The notes beneath the pieces were generated by a model. It made no database searches and was not told the origin of the DNA. It worked only from the letters and a program-made list of their open reading frames with translations. Shown in pieces: positions 12,046 to 23,473 of a DNA stretch of 64,000 bases. Source of the stretch: Nissolia schottii (Eukaryota > Streptophyta > Magnoliopsida > Fabales > Fabaceae). The position numbers and the translations under genes are program-made. Each line of letters begins with the position of its first letter. Position 1 is the first letter of the stretch. The stretch lies in assembly GCA_003254905.1 (NCBI GenBank), contig QANU01102988.1, positions 62,001 to 126,000 on the forward strand. The letters run 5' to 3'.

Positions 12046-12325
12046 TGTAACAAGTAGCAATGGGCATATGGCCCAATAACCCTATTAGTGTCTAGGATAT
12101 TATAAATAGTGAAAGAATGGAATTAGGGGGGTATGAAAATTGTTATTGTTTGATCCTAACCTCTCTCTAGGATATTCCCCTTCTCTCTAGTTCATCTCCT
12201 TCCTTAGGAAGGAGGACTATCCATTTCCCTTTCAATTGTAATTCACATGCAGAAAATTATATGAAAACACCAAAAATATTCCATTACTCTCCATAATTAA
12301 TCTATTACAATTTCACCTCATTACA
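12046..12325 (+). repeat. 3' LTR of the gag-only element
   Basis: Matches 6688-6966 with small differences and is followed directly by the TSD GATTC. Its last 51 bp plus 23 bp of flanking DNA are copied in inverted orientation at 13418-13491. Confidence 0.92.
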
Positions 12326-12348
12326 GATTCAAGAAGTCAAGTCGTCAT

Positions 12349-14209
12349 GCCTAGGGATGGAAGTTGATGTCCTTTGAGTTGAACGATGTGCGTCATGACT
12401 GCTCAAAGAATTATATGTTAAACTTCAAATATTATGATGTGTGGTGGAATGACTATTGAAGTTGAAGAGGAGGCTTCACGCATGTCTCAATTTGGACCCC
12501 TCTCTGCTCTGGTATGACACTCATCTCATCTCCCTCGAGATTACCACTGATTCTAGAATAGCTACGCAACTGATGACTGAGTAACTCAATTATCTCTCTT
12601 CCTTATTAAGTTGTTTTGAGAAACCTCCTACTTTAAATTGCTTTTGCCATTAGGATGCCCCCTCTATTTTTCTGCTTTTATGACTCAATTTTATTTGTGT
12701 TTTTTACGGAATAAATCAATATCTATCTTTGTAAAAAAGAAAATCGCAATAAAGAATAATGTGCTGAATAAGGCCGGAGACATTCTAAATTCACACACCA
12801 ACCCCATCTTGTAATGTATTTTTAACCTGTCTCGTTATTAAAAATCAGTCATAAAATAAGTTTTATTTGAAAAAAAAATTTAAGTTTTTGGGCTTTTTTT
12901 TTTTCTTGAATAATTACTCACACAATGATAAAGTTACTTTTAGCTATTGACAATGAATGCATCCAATTAGAATGCTAAGTTAGAGCATAATTCAACTGAT
13001 ATGATGTTAAAATGTCTAAAAAATGCATGAGTTAGTCTAAAAAAAAATTTGAAAGGACAACCAAAGATAACTCTCATGAAAGGGTTATCAATAGTCGATA
13101 ACAATTTGTTATTCTATACATATTAATCAGGATAAATACCAAACAATTTCAATTTCATCAACTACTGATTATATTTGATATTTCTTAAAAATGCTTACTA
13201 TAAAATCAAATGTAGAAAAAAAAAGGTAAATAGCATCGACACCCCTTAAACTTTCATTTAATTGCAAGTAAGTACCTCAAACTTTTAAATCTTTTAATTT
13301 AATTTTTAAACCTTTACTCACTTGCAATTAGCTACCATAAATAAATCTTCAAACTATAATAATTCTCATAGTAAAACTTTATGTCAAATTATATTCAACC
13401 AACTATCAAAATCTGTAATGACGACTTGACTTCTTGAATCTGTAATGAGGTGAAATTGTAATAGATTAATTATGGAGAGTAATGGAATATTCCTGGGCTA
13501 TGAACACCCCACCCCTACTCTACAGGTTACACTAAGCCCCTACTAGAGTAGAATGAGAAGATATCGGTAAGGCTTGGATATCGGTAAGGCTTGGTTCATT
13601 GATGATCCAAACGAGACTTGGTTCATTTGGACAGCTAAATCAAAACTTTCAATTCTCCAGGTAAATGGGTTCCATGGTTTTGATGTGGAGAAATTCTTGC
13701 TTGAATTCTACCACTTTTATTATGTGTTCTATCAAATAATTTTGAGTCCCACTCAGTAGAACTCACTTTTATTATTTGTGTACTCAAATATGAAGTATTG
13801 GTTTTGTGACTAAACAATAATTTTTTCTTGGATGTGTTCATTCATTGGAAGTTGGATGTTGGAAGTTGGAACAGGAACATAACTTAGTGAATGTAAAATG
13901 ATAACATAACATAATATGTAGCATGCACACCAGATATGCTTAGTTTTGAATGGAAAAAGATTCTAGATATCAAATTCAAGCCTTGTGAAGGAAACAACAT
14001 GAAAACCAAGAAGCAAACGAATAAAAAGCAGTGAGCAAGAAATGGACATTACCCTCATTGGTTTTCATTCTTCCAACTTTACGTTCCAGACATGCCAAAA
14101 CCAAAATTTAATAAATATTGAACCCTGTCAATTTAATGTAACGCATTAAATATGTACGCTCCCCTGAACTAGTTTGGTTTCATTATCACGTTTTAACTAT
14201 CGCATTTCT
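12349..14209. other. Intergenic DNA with a templated inverted fragment and small repeats
   Basis: No gene recognised. The stretch holds the 74-bp inverted copy at 13418-13491 and a perfect 17-bp tandem repeat (GATATCGGTAAGGCTTG, 13560-13593). The remainder is AT-rich DNA. A segment near 12480-12740 ending before a short A-rich run could be an old LINE or mRNA 3' end, but this is weak. Confidence 0.4.
13418..13491 (-). repeat. 74-bp inverted copy of the retrotransposon 3' junction
   Basis: This segment is the exact reverse complement of 12275-12348, which spans the last 51 bp of the 3' LTR, the GATTC TSD and 18 bp of unique flank. It carries the variant found in the 3' LTR (AATTAATC) and not the 5' LTR form (AATTCATC), so the local 3' junction was the template. 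Confidence 0.93.
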
Positions 14210-17134
14210 TTACTTCTTGCAACAACTGGAGGCAGGCCCTGAAGCTCCTAGCCTTGTGCCTTTCCAGTTCAGCCTCGAATACTCTTGAATGTGATCTTCA
14301 ATCTCCCTAACTAGATCCTCACACTCTAGCTTGTGGTCCGAAATGCACCGCAGAACAGTTTGGAGGCTAGCAATTTCTTCATCTCTGGCCTTGGCCTGAG
14401 TTTCAGGTTCAACATGTAACTATCATGCAATTATATGAAAACAATATAATGAGAAAAAGAGCTTTGAATAAGAAGAAAGAACCTTAATTTCAATGGACTT
14501 GCTTTTCTTGCACCTGCTCTCACAAATCAGTTTCGTCTTCCTCACATGTTCTCGCAAGAGATCAACTGGTTGATTCCTCCTGGTCAACTTGTATGCACAA
14601 ATGAATCCGACAGCTCCAATATGCCGCTGATTCTTAATAAGATTCTCAACAAAATCTGAGTGCAAGAACACTCCACTTCATTAACATGAACCAAAACAAT
14701 TCCTACATTACTTCAAAAGAGGACATGCAAGAAAGCTAGCTAATTTCATGTAACTCTGGTAGTTAAATCAGTTAGTTATTGATACCGTACTAGATTTAAA
14801 ACAAACGTCAATTAACATTTACTCAGTATTCTGTTTATATATAGCAGGTAATAAAATAGCTGTATCAGCAACTAAGTAATTTAATAACCCGAATTACAAG
14901 TGAGCTAACTTTTGTTTTATATCTAACATGCAGTTCAAGGCATAAATGAACACGTGCAGAAAATCAGTTCCAGTTACCATGACTAAGCAGAAGGGATTAA
15001 ATGATTCAAAGTTCAATGGTGGGAGAGGGATGAGGAGAGATACTCGTGACTAAACATTGAAAAACATACCTGAGATTTTATCAACAAAACCAAGAATCTG
15101 AAACAGCTCCACAACTTGCTTGTGATGAGCAGCAATCTCAAACATCTCCAACACTTGATCTTCACTAAAAGAAGAAACTAATCCATAAATGGACAAAATA
15201 AGTAGGAAGCCCACAGCATCCAAAGTATCTTCATTTCTTGCTTTCACGTTTGCTTTCAACTCAACTGCTAGCTTCTTTGCTTCCTCTCTAACGTGAGGTT
15301 TAATTTGCGGTGAGATTTTCATCAGCTGTTGAAGCACAAAGATGTGCTTATCCTCGATGGTTACAGATTTGTCTTCCTTCCTTCTTGGAACAATAGGATC
15401 TGTTATCATAGTCAAAATGAGCTTTGCTGGATCCGGTGAGGATCGGAGATGGCCCAAAATTTCATTGGCAAGCAACTCAGTTTCATTTGTTTGCTCACTT
15501 GACAGCGACTGCAAACTTGCTCCATCTGTGGTGGATCTTGATTGATTATCTGTATCACGTGCAACAGTATATTTAGCTAGCAGATGCTCGAGCCTAATCA
15601 AGTCGATAACAGGAATTCAAAAACCATAGAATATAATATGAAAGAAAGTAAAACTGAATCACCTCAAGTTGTTGTATAAGCAGGACAATAGGACATGAAA
15701 TAATAAAGGTTGGGCTAACAGGAAGTTCCCCCAAGGATTGTTAGGATATTGAACCAATATTATAACTCATGAGCCTTGCACAAATTGCAAAATATTTGAA
15801 ACTAAGAAACTACATGACTATTAATCTAGATTTATTTCTTGCAGTGCCATAAATAAATGATAAGGCCTTAATTTGCATTTAAGAACTTGTACAAGTGTTT
15901 GAAAAGGGGGAAAATAATATAGTGCCGGTCAGTTAGACTCAGACAAAGGAAAAAGATTTTTGATAAAATAGATGGATTGGGTGAATAGGAATTATCCACA
16001 TCATTGAAAGAAACAGTTGAAATCATATTGTTCTAGCAAACTGGAAACAGAAGCACATTTACCTTGTACTTTATCCTCTTCAAGTGATTTTATTAATGCT
16101 TCATATTGCTTGTTTTTAAACTTAAGCTCCTCTACTTGCCCCTCAAATTGACTCTTGATTGATTCAAAACCTTTCATGTCAACTTCAACCTGCTTCTGTT
16201 TGAGGTTGAGCTCCTTCAGCTGCTCTTCAAATTGTTCCTCTTTAAATCTGAGCTCCTTCAATTTGCCTCCAAAAAGCTGCTTGCTTGACTCAAGCTCCTC
16301 CTTTTGGCCTTCGAACTCCTTCAACTTTGATGCGAGCTCCTTCTCCCGGCCTTCAAGCCGCTTCTCTTTCGACATAAACTCTTCCACTCGGCCTTCCATT
16401 CTCTTCTCTTCTAATTGGAGCTCCTTCAATTTGCCTTCAAAATCCTTCTCCTTTAACTCAAGCTCCTTGATTTGCCCTTCGAGTTGCTTCTTCTTTGACT
16501 CCATCATCTTCACTTGAGCTTCCTGATTTGTCCTTATCGATATTACCCGAAGTAACTTGCTCCTCTCTAGTTGCAGCTCCTTGCCATCAAGTAGCTTCTG
16601 CATCGCGTCAAGCTCTTCCTCTTTGGCCCTAAGTTTCTTGGTGCACTCAACAATTCTCCTTAAGAGACCCTCGAGTTCCCCTTCCTTCCTGTGAAGGTGT
16701 TGGTCCACGTTGCTCAGCACTTGATGAAACTCTGTCCGCTGCGTCTTGAGCTCTTGCTCCCCTTCTCTGATCAAGCCCTCCACCAGGCTTAGCTCTGCTT
16801 CCTTTTCCTCCAGCTGCTCCTCGTACTCTTCAACCTCCCTCTGCTGCATCTTCTTCTTCTGAACTTCATCTTGTCTCTCGCATTCTCGCTTTTTAACTTT
16901 GGTAATTTCAGAAATCTTCAATTTCTGGGAATTACCCGAGACTTTTCGCTTCTTCCGAGCAGAGTTATCGCAGTTATTGCCATATGCTTTCGCTTTTGCT
17001 TTCCGCAACTTCACGTATGCTGCCAAGGGGATGTCGTCGTCATCATGAAAAGAAGAAGAAGATGATGATTTTTTGAACATAGCACTCAGCGGCATCGAAT
17101 CAACTTCACGTTCAATATTTTTATCTGCAGACAT
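14210..17134 (-). CDS. FRIGIDA-like coiled-coil protein (FRL-1), four coding exons
   Basis: Exons on the minus strand are 16063-17134, 15070-15549, 14483-14655 and 14210-14395, total 1911 nt for 636 aa. Junctions are CAAG|gtaaat, acag|AT, TCAG|gtatgt, cag|AT, AAG|gttctt and cag|GCC. Intron phases are 1, 1 and 0, as in the neighbouring paralogs. Residues 1-110 are Ser/Asp/Lys-rich with a nuclear-localisation-like ARKKRKV (about 60-65). Residues 110-355 form a coiled coil whose last 140 residues are ten 14-residue units of the form KEKxFEGxxKELxS. The FRIGIDA domain follows, with landmarks ILGHLRSSPDPAKLIL, DPIVP, LILSIYGLVSSF and LFQILGFVDKISDFVENLI, and it ends in an AKARDEEIASL helix and a Ser/Cys-rich tail. 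Architecture resembles Arabidopsis FRL5-type proteins, whose role is poorly known. FRI itself is a nuclear scaffold promoting FLC expression. The ATG is inferred; an untranslated upstream exon is possible. Confidence 0.85.
16079..16498 (-). repeat. Ten 42-bp (14-residue) coding repeats in FRL-1
   Basis: The translated units align without gaps, for example LKEKDFEGKLKELQ, LEEKRMEGRVEEFM, SKEKRLEGREKELA and FKEEQFEEQLKELN. Fourteen residues are two heptads, so unit gain or loss keeps the coiled-coil register and the reading frame. Confidence 0.85.
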
Positions 17135-17301
17135 TTTCTCTTCCGAAAGGGGCTTAATTGGATTAGAAGATTATCTCCGGATGGCAGTGATTTTGAAGAC
17201 GCTGAGATACTTACAGAAGAAGACGATGAGCACGACGAGTTCACCTCCTCCTTGCAAAAAAGCGCTGGGATAAAGATCAAGGCCAAGGAAATATCACGCA
17301 T
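17135..17301 (-). other. Upstream leader region of FRL-1
   Basis: This stretch upstream of the FRL-1 ATG is partly similar to the corresponding region of FRL-3 (around 34570-34640), including a GATAATCT...GGAGAAAA-like block. It contains a minus-strand frame rich in Ser codons that is probably leader and not coding sequence. A splice site around 17215 is possible but unproven. Confidence 0.35.
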
Positions 17302-17883
17302 ATATCAATGCACAAAATGAAAAAGAGAGTAAAGAGATAAATAAATCATATGCAGTCACCTGAATCATGCATATGATCACACTTTGGAAGCAGCAGGAGG
17401 AATGAGCCAAGAGAAAGAGCGGAGAAGGTCCAGCTTTACGCTTCTAAGAATTTGGGGACTGTCACTTTGCATGGCACGGATTCTACGGTAACTGCAACTT
17501 TGGTGTGATGTCACAGTGATGCATCATTAGCCGGTTATCAAGAAATGCATTTTTATTCTCTTTAAAATGAAAATAGTTGCTGCCTGAATATGTTTTGCCC
17601 TCTAAGTTAGTCCTAAAAAATTTAAAGTATTATTTTCATTTTTTTATTGCTTAAATTTGTCTCTGAAGAAATTAGACAAAAAGATTAAGTTAGACACCTA
17701 AAAATATTTTAAGAATTAAGTTGCTATTTTAATTTTTCAGGAGACTAAGTTAGATATTGTCAACTAATTTGGACATTAATTCTAATAGAAAATGAAAAAG
17801 AAAAGGAATTTTGGTTTTATGTACAAATTAGGAAGGGAATCCTTGGTATTGAATAACTTAAAATATATATATATATATATATA

Positions 17884-18558
17884 TACACACGTTATTAAAA
17901 GAAAATCTAAACAAAATTTGATACATATATTGTCATTTCCATAAATAATAGTGGACAAAATTGATACATTTAACAACTTACCATTTTAACTTGAATAAAA
18001 AACATTTTAGGTAAAAAAAAGATTGGAAAATGATCAGGTTCACACCTTTATCAACCATTTATTTTAGTTTTATATTTTTTTTATTCTCTGAAACATAGAA
18101 GGTTACCATTACACCATGTCTTGTTGCTAGACAAATGTTGTGGAGCTGTAAAGCGAAATTGAATGTTTAAGAAAAATGTTAAATTGCTCGACAAGAACGT
18201 GCACGAACTCATGACAAATCCAACCATTCATTTAGTTTATATATATATATATATAGATGTGTGTGTGTATGTATATATATGTATGTATGAGATTTGTAAA
18301 CCTCCACAATTTCATGTGGAGGCTAACATTGTCTATGTTTTATTTTTGACACCAACCAGTTTATATCTATTTCTTCTTTTAACCACAGTGATGGGTAAAT
18401 TTGTGATATTATTGTCCACATTAATTATCCGCTTAACTTTTTCTTTTACCTAATTAATGTTCTCTCTTTCTTCATTTACTTGATTTTATTTTTCTCCTAT
18501 ATATAAGTGGTTATAAGTTAATATATACTATTACAAAATATTTTTATTTATAAATATT
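17884..18558. repeat. Copy 1 of a diverged direct duplication
   Basis: Shares ordered blocks with 19041-19660, such as ATACATTTAACAACTTACCA, CACCATGTCTTGTTGCT, CGACAAGA and ACCATTCATTTAG. It contains a CCTCCACA...TGTGGAGG hairpin near 18300-18322 and a (TA)/(TG) run. Confidence 0.75.
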
Positions 18559-19040
18559 TCTTAATTTTTTTTACGTGAGAAAAATTAAATGCAGAATTAG
18601 ACTTAAAAATTATAACCACATAAAAAAAGAGGGTTAAAAGCTATAATGAGAATCATAAATATTATTAATTAGGATAAAGGAATAATTCTAATTACTTAGG
18701 TGTTTTATAGAAAAAAAAGTTATTAAGGCGTTCTTACTTGAGTTTTTAAAATTTATATATTATTAGGGTATGAAGAAAAAAGAATATTATTCAATTAAAA
18801 AAAGTGTTTAGAGAGTACATATTAATCAAGTGAGAGATATAAAATTAAATTTAAGACACAAATTATTGAAGAGAGAGAAAATGTTGAAATGTAAATGTAA
18901 TTAATGTAGATTAAATAAAATTACACAATTAGCCAAAACAAAATGTGAAGTTAGTAAAGGAAAGGTAGGTATTTATGTCTAAAACCAAACGTAAACATTG
19001 CTCCACATGAAACTGTGAAGGTTAGCAAATCCATATATAT

Positions 19041-19660
19041 ACACACTATTAAGAGAAAATTTGGTATATTGTCATTTCTATAAATAATAGCGGACAATAT
19101 TTATACATTTAACAACTTACCATTTTAACTTGAAGCAAAAAACTCTTTATGTAAAAAAAGAAAGAAAAATGATCACGTTAAACCCTTTATCAACCATTCA
19201 TTTTTTTTATTCTTTGAAATATAGAAGCTTACCATTTCACCATGTCTTGTTGCTCAACAAACGTTGTCGAGTTGTAAAGAAAAATTGAACGCTTTAGAAA
19301 AATGCTAAATTACTCGACAAGACCGTGCACAAACTCCTTCATAACAAATCTAACCATTCATTTAGTTTTTTATGAGTGTGTATGTATGAGATTTGTTAAC
19401 CTCCACAAATTTATGTGGAGGTTAACATTGTCCACATTTCATTTTGGACACAAAACACTTTATATTCATTTCTTTTCTTAACTCACAATAATGGGTAAAT
19501 TTGTAATCTTATTATTCACATTAATTACTCGCTTAACTTGTTTTCTCTTACCTAATTAGTGTTCTCTCTTTCTTCGTTTACTTGAATTTATTTTTATCTT
19601 ATATAAGTGGCTATAATTTAATATTAACAATTATAAAATATTTTTGTTTATAAATATTTC
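19041..19660. repeat. Copy 2 of a diverged direct duplication
   Basis: Second copy of 17884-18558, with the same block order. Its hairpin is longer: GTTAACCTCCACA around 19395 pairs with TGTGGAGGTTAAC around 19425. It may be an old non-autonomous transposon family or a segmental duplication. Confidence 0.75.
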
Positions 19661-20969
19661 TTAATTTTATTTATAACATGGAATGCAACATGAAGCACCG
19701 AGGATGAGTCACTGGCAGAGAATGCCAAGCCCAGCATAACTGCAAGACAGAGACCCAGCATTAATCCATGAAACATGAAACAGAAAGAACAAGAACAAAA
19801 ATCATAAGATGTAATGAAAATAATTGAAATACAAAACCTTCAAATTGGAATTATGAGATTTTTATTTTTTAACAAATGAGACAAAACTTTTCTATTTTAT
19901 ATTTCTGGTTTTTGGTCAGAAATTTTTACACAAATTTGCTCACAGTCTTTTTCTTTTCTAACTTTTACATATTATATGAGTCATTTTTTATTTTAGCTTT
20001 GGATTTAATTGCAATATATAAACAGTGTAAATAATTTTTATACTATTATCCAATCATATATGGTTATGTAAGTAGATATAATTGATTAGCACACTAATTA
20101 TTTGAAAGATCATTAAATGAAATGAATTGATTGGACTACTTTATAAGTCTTTAATCATGAATAGGGGCAAAAATAGGCTATAATGCTCGTCGGAAGTCTT
20201 CGACTCGACTTGCTTAAGGCTTAGCAAACCTAGGCCAAACTACTAAATTAGCAATCGAGTCTTCTTTAAAAAAAACCTTTCTAACTAAATTGGTCAGACT
20301 ATAGACAATAAAAAAAAATCTATTATGCCCAACATGCCAAATTATTTATATTTATTATTTTTATATTATTATTATTAAAAAAAGTTGAAAATGTCAATTA
20401 AAAAAATCACATCTTATCCTATTCTTGATTTGACATAATTTTATTCAAAATTTCTTATATTTCTTGTCTCTCTCATTTTCTCAAAGACAGAGTCAAACAT
20501 TCTCCTTCATTGATGATCTTTCACCATTTTGTTTACTGGTTCCACCCCCATCTATGCCTCCTCCTGAATACAAATCATCATATCAATATTTGATTATATT
20601 GCATATTAATTTGCATTCTCTTGTTATATAACTTCAATTCCGTGGAGTAATATTCTTTTTTAATTACTAATGTGATTTATATTCTTTCATGCTTATTTTG
20701 GGAATGTCAAATTTAAATTGCCAGAGAAAAAAAAATGCTGTCATTGTATTTCATGTTAACGATTTAATTATATACACAATATGTAAAACTTCATTGACAA
20801 ACAAATTCTATTTTTTTTTTGTTTCAAGTAGGTGTTTAAATAGACTTTCTAAACATGATAGACTTTTAAAAAGTCAGGCCCAAACTCAGGCCAAATAATT
20901 TAGAAGCAGACCATACATATTTTAATGACCCAAAAATCGAACCTAGTGATTGAGTTTGGGTACATCTAA

Positions 20970-21403
20970 GGAACAAACAATTTCCTATGCAAAGAAAATC
21001 TAAACTTGATGATAGGGGATATGGCCCATTTCAAGTGTTGGAAAGGATAAATGATAATGCCTACAAGATCGACCTCCCAAGTGAGTATAATGTTTCAGCT
21101 TCATTTAATGTTTCTGATTTGTCTTCTTTTGCTACGGATACAGATTCGAGGTTGAATCTTTTTGAGGAAGGAGGGAATGATACAAGCTCAAGAGGGAAAA
21201 ATAGACATTTCAACGCTAAAGGACAAGATGAAAATTGTAACATGCCCATGGGACCTATCACTAGGGCGAGAGCTAAGAGAATTAAAGAAGGCTTTGGAAA
21301 TTTAGTTAAATCATTTGTTGAAGAGATGCGTCAAGAATGGGTCAAGACACCAATCAGTGATAGTGGGTCGCCCAAAGTTTTATTATTGGCGAGTTTGGAT
21401 TAA
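20970..21403 (+). pseudogene. Ty3/gypsy polyprotein C-terminal fragment
   Basis: The 138-aa frame from 20987 begins right after a truncation. Its first 40 residues carry the integrase-proximal motif of gypsy polyproteins: RKSKLDDRGYGPFQVLER, then INDNAYKIDLP. In intact elements this follows the integrase core and precedes the 3' LTR. Here the upstream protease, RT, RNase H and integrase core are missing. The remainder, through the ITRARAKR motif, looks like a normal pol tail with its own stop. Confidence 0.8.
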
Positions 21404-21416
21404 TTTATTCAAGTCA

Positions 21417-21894
21417 TGTTGGACCCATTGTTATGGGAGTTATTTTAGTTTAAATTAGGTTTATCTTTTGTTTTATTTTAATTTTAAGTTAGGTTTATCT
21501 TTTGTTTTATTTTTTAGTTTAATTTTAGTTTTTCTCTTTAAGTTTAAATTTGAACCTAACGCGAGAGGTTATAAATACCTCAACAAACATGAGTATTGGG
21601 GACAATTTTTGATGAATGAAATTTCTATTGGTTGCGCTTTACAAAACTTTCTTTGCAAAAGGGTGATCTCTTTGTGTGTGCAAGGTGAGTGATTTGTTTT
21701 GCTTGTTGCATCAAGAAATTGGGTAATCTCTTTCTAAGATAATTTTCAATTTCTTACTTTTATCCCAATTATCTACGTTTCTAAGGGAAGGTTCCTTAGG
21801 GGTTTAATAGGAAGGGTTTTTATCATATTCTTTGTTTTGAGTCAAAGTGTGTGTTGGGATTTTGGGATCTTTGTATTCTCAGAGTTCCGCATCA
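21417..21894 (+). repeat. Probable 3' LTR following the gypsy fragment
   Basis: It starts TGTTGGACCC just after the pol stop and ends around CCGCATCA. It contains GTTTATCTTTTGTTTTATTTT repeats, a TATAAATACC promoter-like box near 21570, and the length typical of plant gypsy LTRs. Ends are tentative because no second LTR or TSD is available. Confidence 0.45.
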
Positions 21895-23473
21895 TCTTAC
21901 CTACTATATTACAACAGATAAGATTCAAATTATATTCTTAGAGCTGCTCACATACCCCATTCAAATCAGTTGTTTTATTCAATATTTTCAACTAGCTATT
22001 TTATTCAACATTTTCAAATATCATCACTGTCTTTATATTCTAATTGATCAACCTGTGCATGCAAAATAAAAATTGAAAAATTAAGGGGATCAGATTCTTT
22101 TATAATATCAGAACTCTAACTTGAGACCACTAGCTAAGGTTTCGAGGTAGGATCCAAGGTCCACACACCAACCCCACGTTGGTATATAATTAATTACATG
22201 GGTATAATTATATATTTATAGAAAAATAAATACAAATATATAAAATTTATTATAGTAAAGATTTTGAGGATTGTTAGTGTAAAATATTATTACATAGTTC
22301 ATTCAATTATGTGTTGTCAAATTCACACAAGTGATTTACTTTCATATTGTTTACAGTAACACTATAAATATTTAAATCTAATAGAGTATTTTAAAATAAT
22401 AACACATTCTTTGATCAATTTAAAAAACATATTTTCCAATCTTCTACTTATCAAAATAATTTGATTTATCAACTTTAAATCTTTTGTACTCGGTTTGAGA
22501 TAAGATATGTATCAAAAAATAATATTAAAAAACATATTCACACTTAAAAATTTAAATTATTGTATTAATTAACAATATATATAACACATGTATAATACAA
22601 AAATGTGAAATAAAATAAAATATATTTATGTGCCATGCATGCGATCACCACCAGTTGTCATGTAAAAATTGACAGATCTACCAATGGAGCATAGATAAGG
22701 GAGGATGTAACATTATTTCAATAATTATTTTTGTAGGAACATTATTTCAATAATTTGGTTTGATTACCGACGAAAATTTTCAGTAACGGTCTGAAGGCAG
22801 CCCCAAAAGCGTAATGAATCCTCGATGCCTCCGTTCGTGCACATTACGATAGACTAATTTGGATTGACTTAAAATAAAAATACTTTCTAAAAAAAAATAA
22901 ATGTTTAACTATCAACTTAGCTATTCTTTTATTTGGCGCTCACATTAGTTAGATTAGTTTGGATTGACTTAAAATAAAAATATTTTTTTTTAAAATAAAA
23001 CAAGTATTTATTTCTGCACCTGATCACACTGGAGAGAGTTCTTAAACACCGAAAGGAAGTCTACATCCCTCGGCCATGCAGAGTTGCAAGCACGGGCTAT
23101 AGGCACACACCGTTGCTGCCCAACGGTGCCAGATGGTCGCCTCGCATCCTCTTCCGCGGAGGCGATCGACGCCCGTGTCCCTCAGACAAAACAGTCGGAG
23201 ACTGACTTGGCACATTTTCTTCCGCGGGACCACCACTCACAGCAGCTGCTTCCGCTGCCCGCATCTTACGCAACTCATCCCGAGCGGATGCGTTCAATAT
23301 CCTGTGGAGTTTATTCAATTTGCTTTGTCTGGACATGTCAAAATCAAAAGTTAAGAAATATGAGAACCCTGTCAAAGTTAATCTAACACATCAAATATGC
23401 ACACCCCCAACTAGTCTAGTTTCATTAGCATGTTGAACTAACATGTTCTTGTAACCCTTGCAAGAGCGTTGCC
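21895..23473. other. Intergenic DNA
   Basis: AT-rich with no secure gene. It contains a duplicated phrase around TTTGGATTGACTTAAAATAA (22859 and 22952) and a GC-rich island at 23040-23340 listed separately. Confidence 0.4.
23097..23375 (-). CDS. Hypothetical GC-rich ORF fragment beside FRL-2
   Basis: This 92-aa minus-strand frame lies just downstream of the FRL-2 stop. It reads MSRQSKLNKLHRILNASARDE internally, then an Ala-rich stretch and a basic RRSPPRKRMRGD segment. The base composition is clearly richer in GC than its surroundings. I do not recognise a family. It may be a captured gene or gag N-terminal fragment; coding status is doubtful. Confidence 0.2.
   Translation of the reverse strand: MTGFSYFLTFDFDMSRQSKLNKLHRILNASARDELRKMRAAEAAAVSGGPAEENVPSQSPTVLSEGHGRRSPPRKRMRGDHLAPLGSNGVCL

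Larger units (their letters stand above)
6688..12325 (+). mobile_element. Non-autonomous gag-only LTR retrotransposon, interrupted by a solo LTR
   Basis: Two TG...CA long terminal repeats bound the element: 6688-6966 and 12046-12325. I count about ten substitutions and one indel between them by eye. The 5-bp TSD GATTC sits at 6683-6687 and 12326-12330. A purine-rich tract (GAAGGGAGGAGTAG) abuts the 3' LTR, and a TGG-starting primer-binding-like stretch follows the 5' LTR. Removing the nested solo LTR (8236-11348) and one TSD copy leaves about 2.5 kb. That is too short for pol, and no protease, RT or integrase motif is seen. The interior holds a gag-like ORF, a GC-rich segment with an antisense aquaporin fragment, and a non-coding tail. 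It fits the TR-GAG type of non-autonomous element that depends on partners in trans. Confidence 0.9.
17302..20960. other. Intergenic DNA with a direct duplication
   Basis: No host gene recognised. It holds a TA microsatellite near 17865-17885, two diverged copies of a 600-700-bp segment (17884-18558 and 19041-19660), and probable degenerate transposon DNA around 20160-20290 and 20820-20960 with AGGCTTAG/GGCCAAA-type words. Confidence 0.45.

Noticed and set aside
16155-16517. Plus-strand ORF of 120 aa
   Set aside because: It is the antisense shadow of the FRL-1 coiled-coil repeats (Ser/Phe/Leu-rich complement of Lys/Glu codons).
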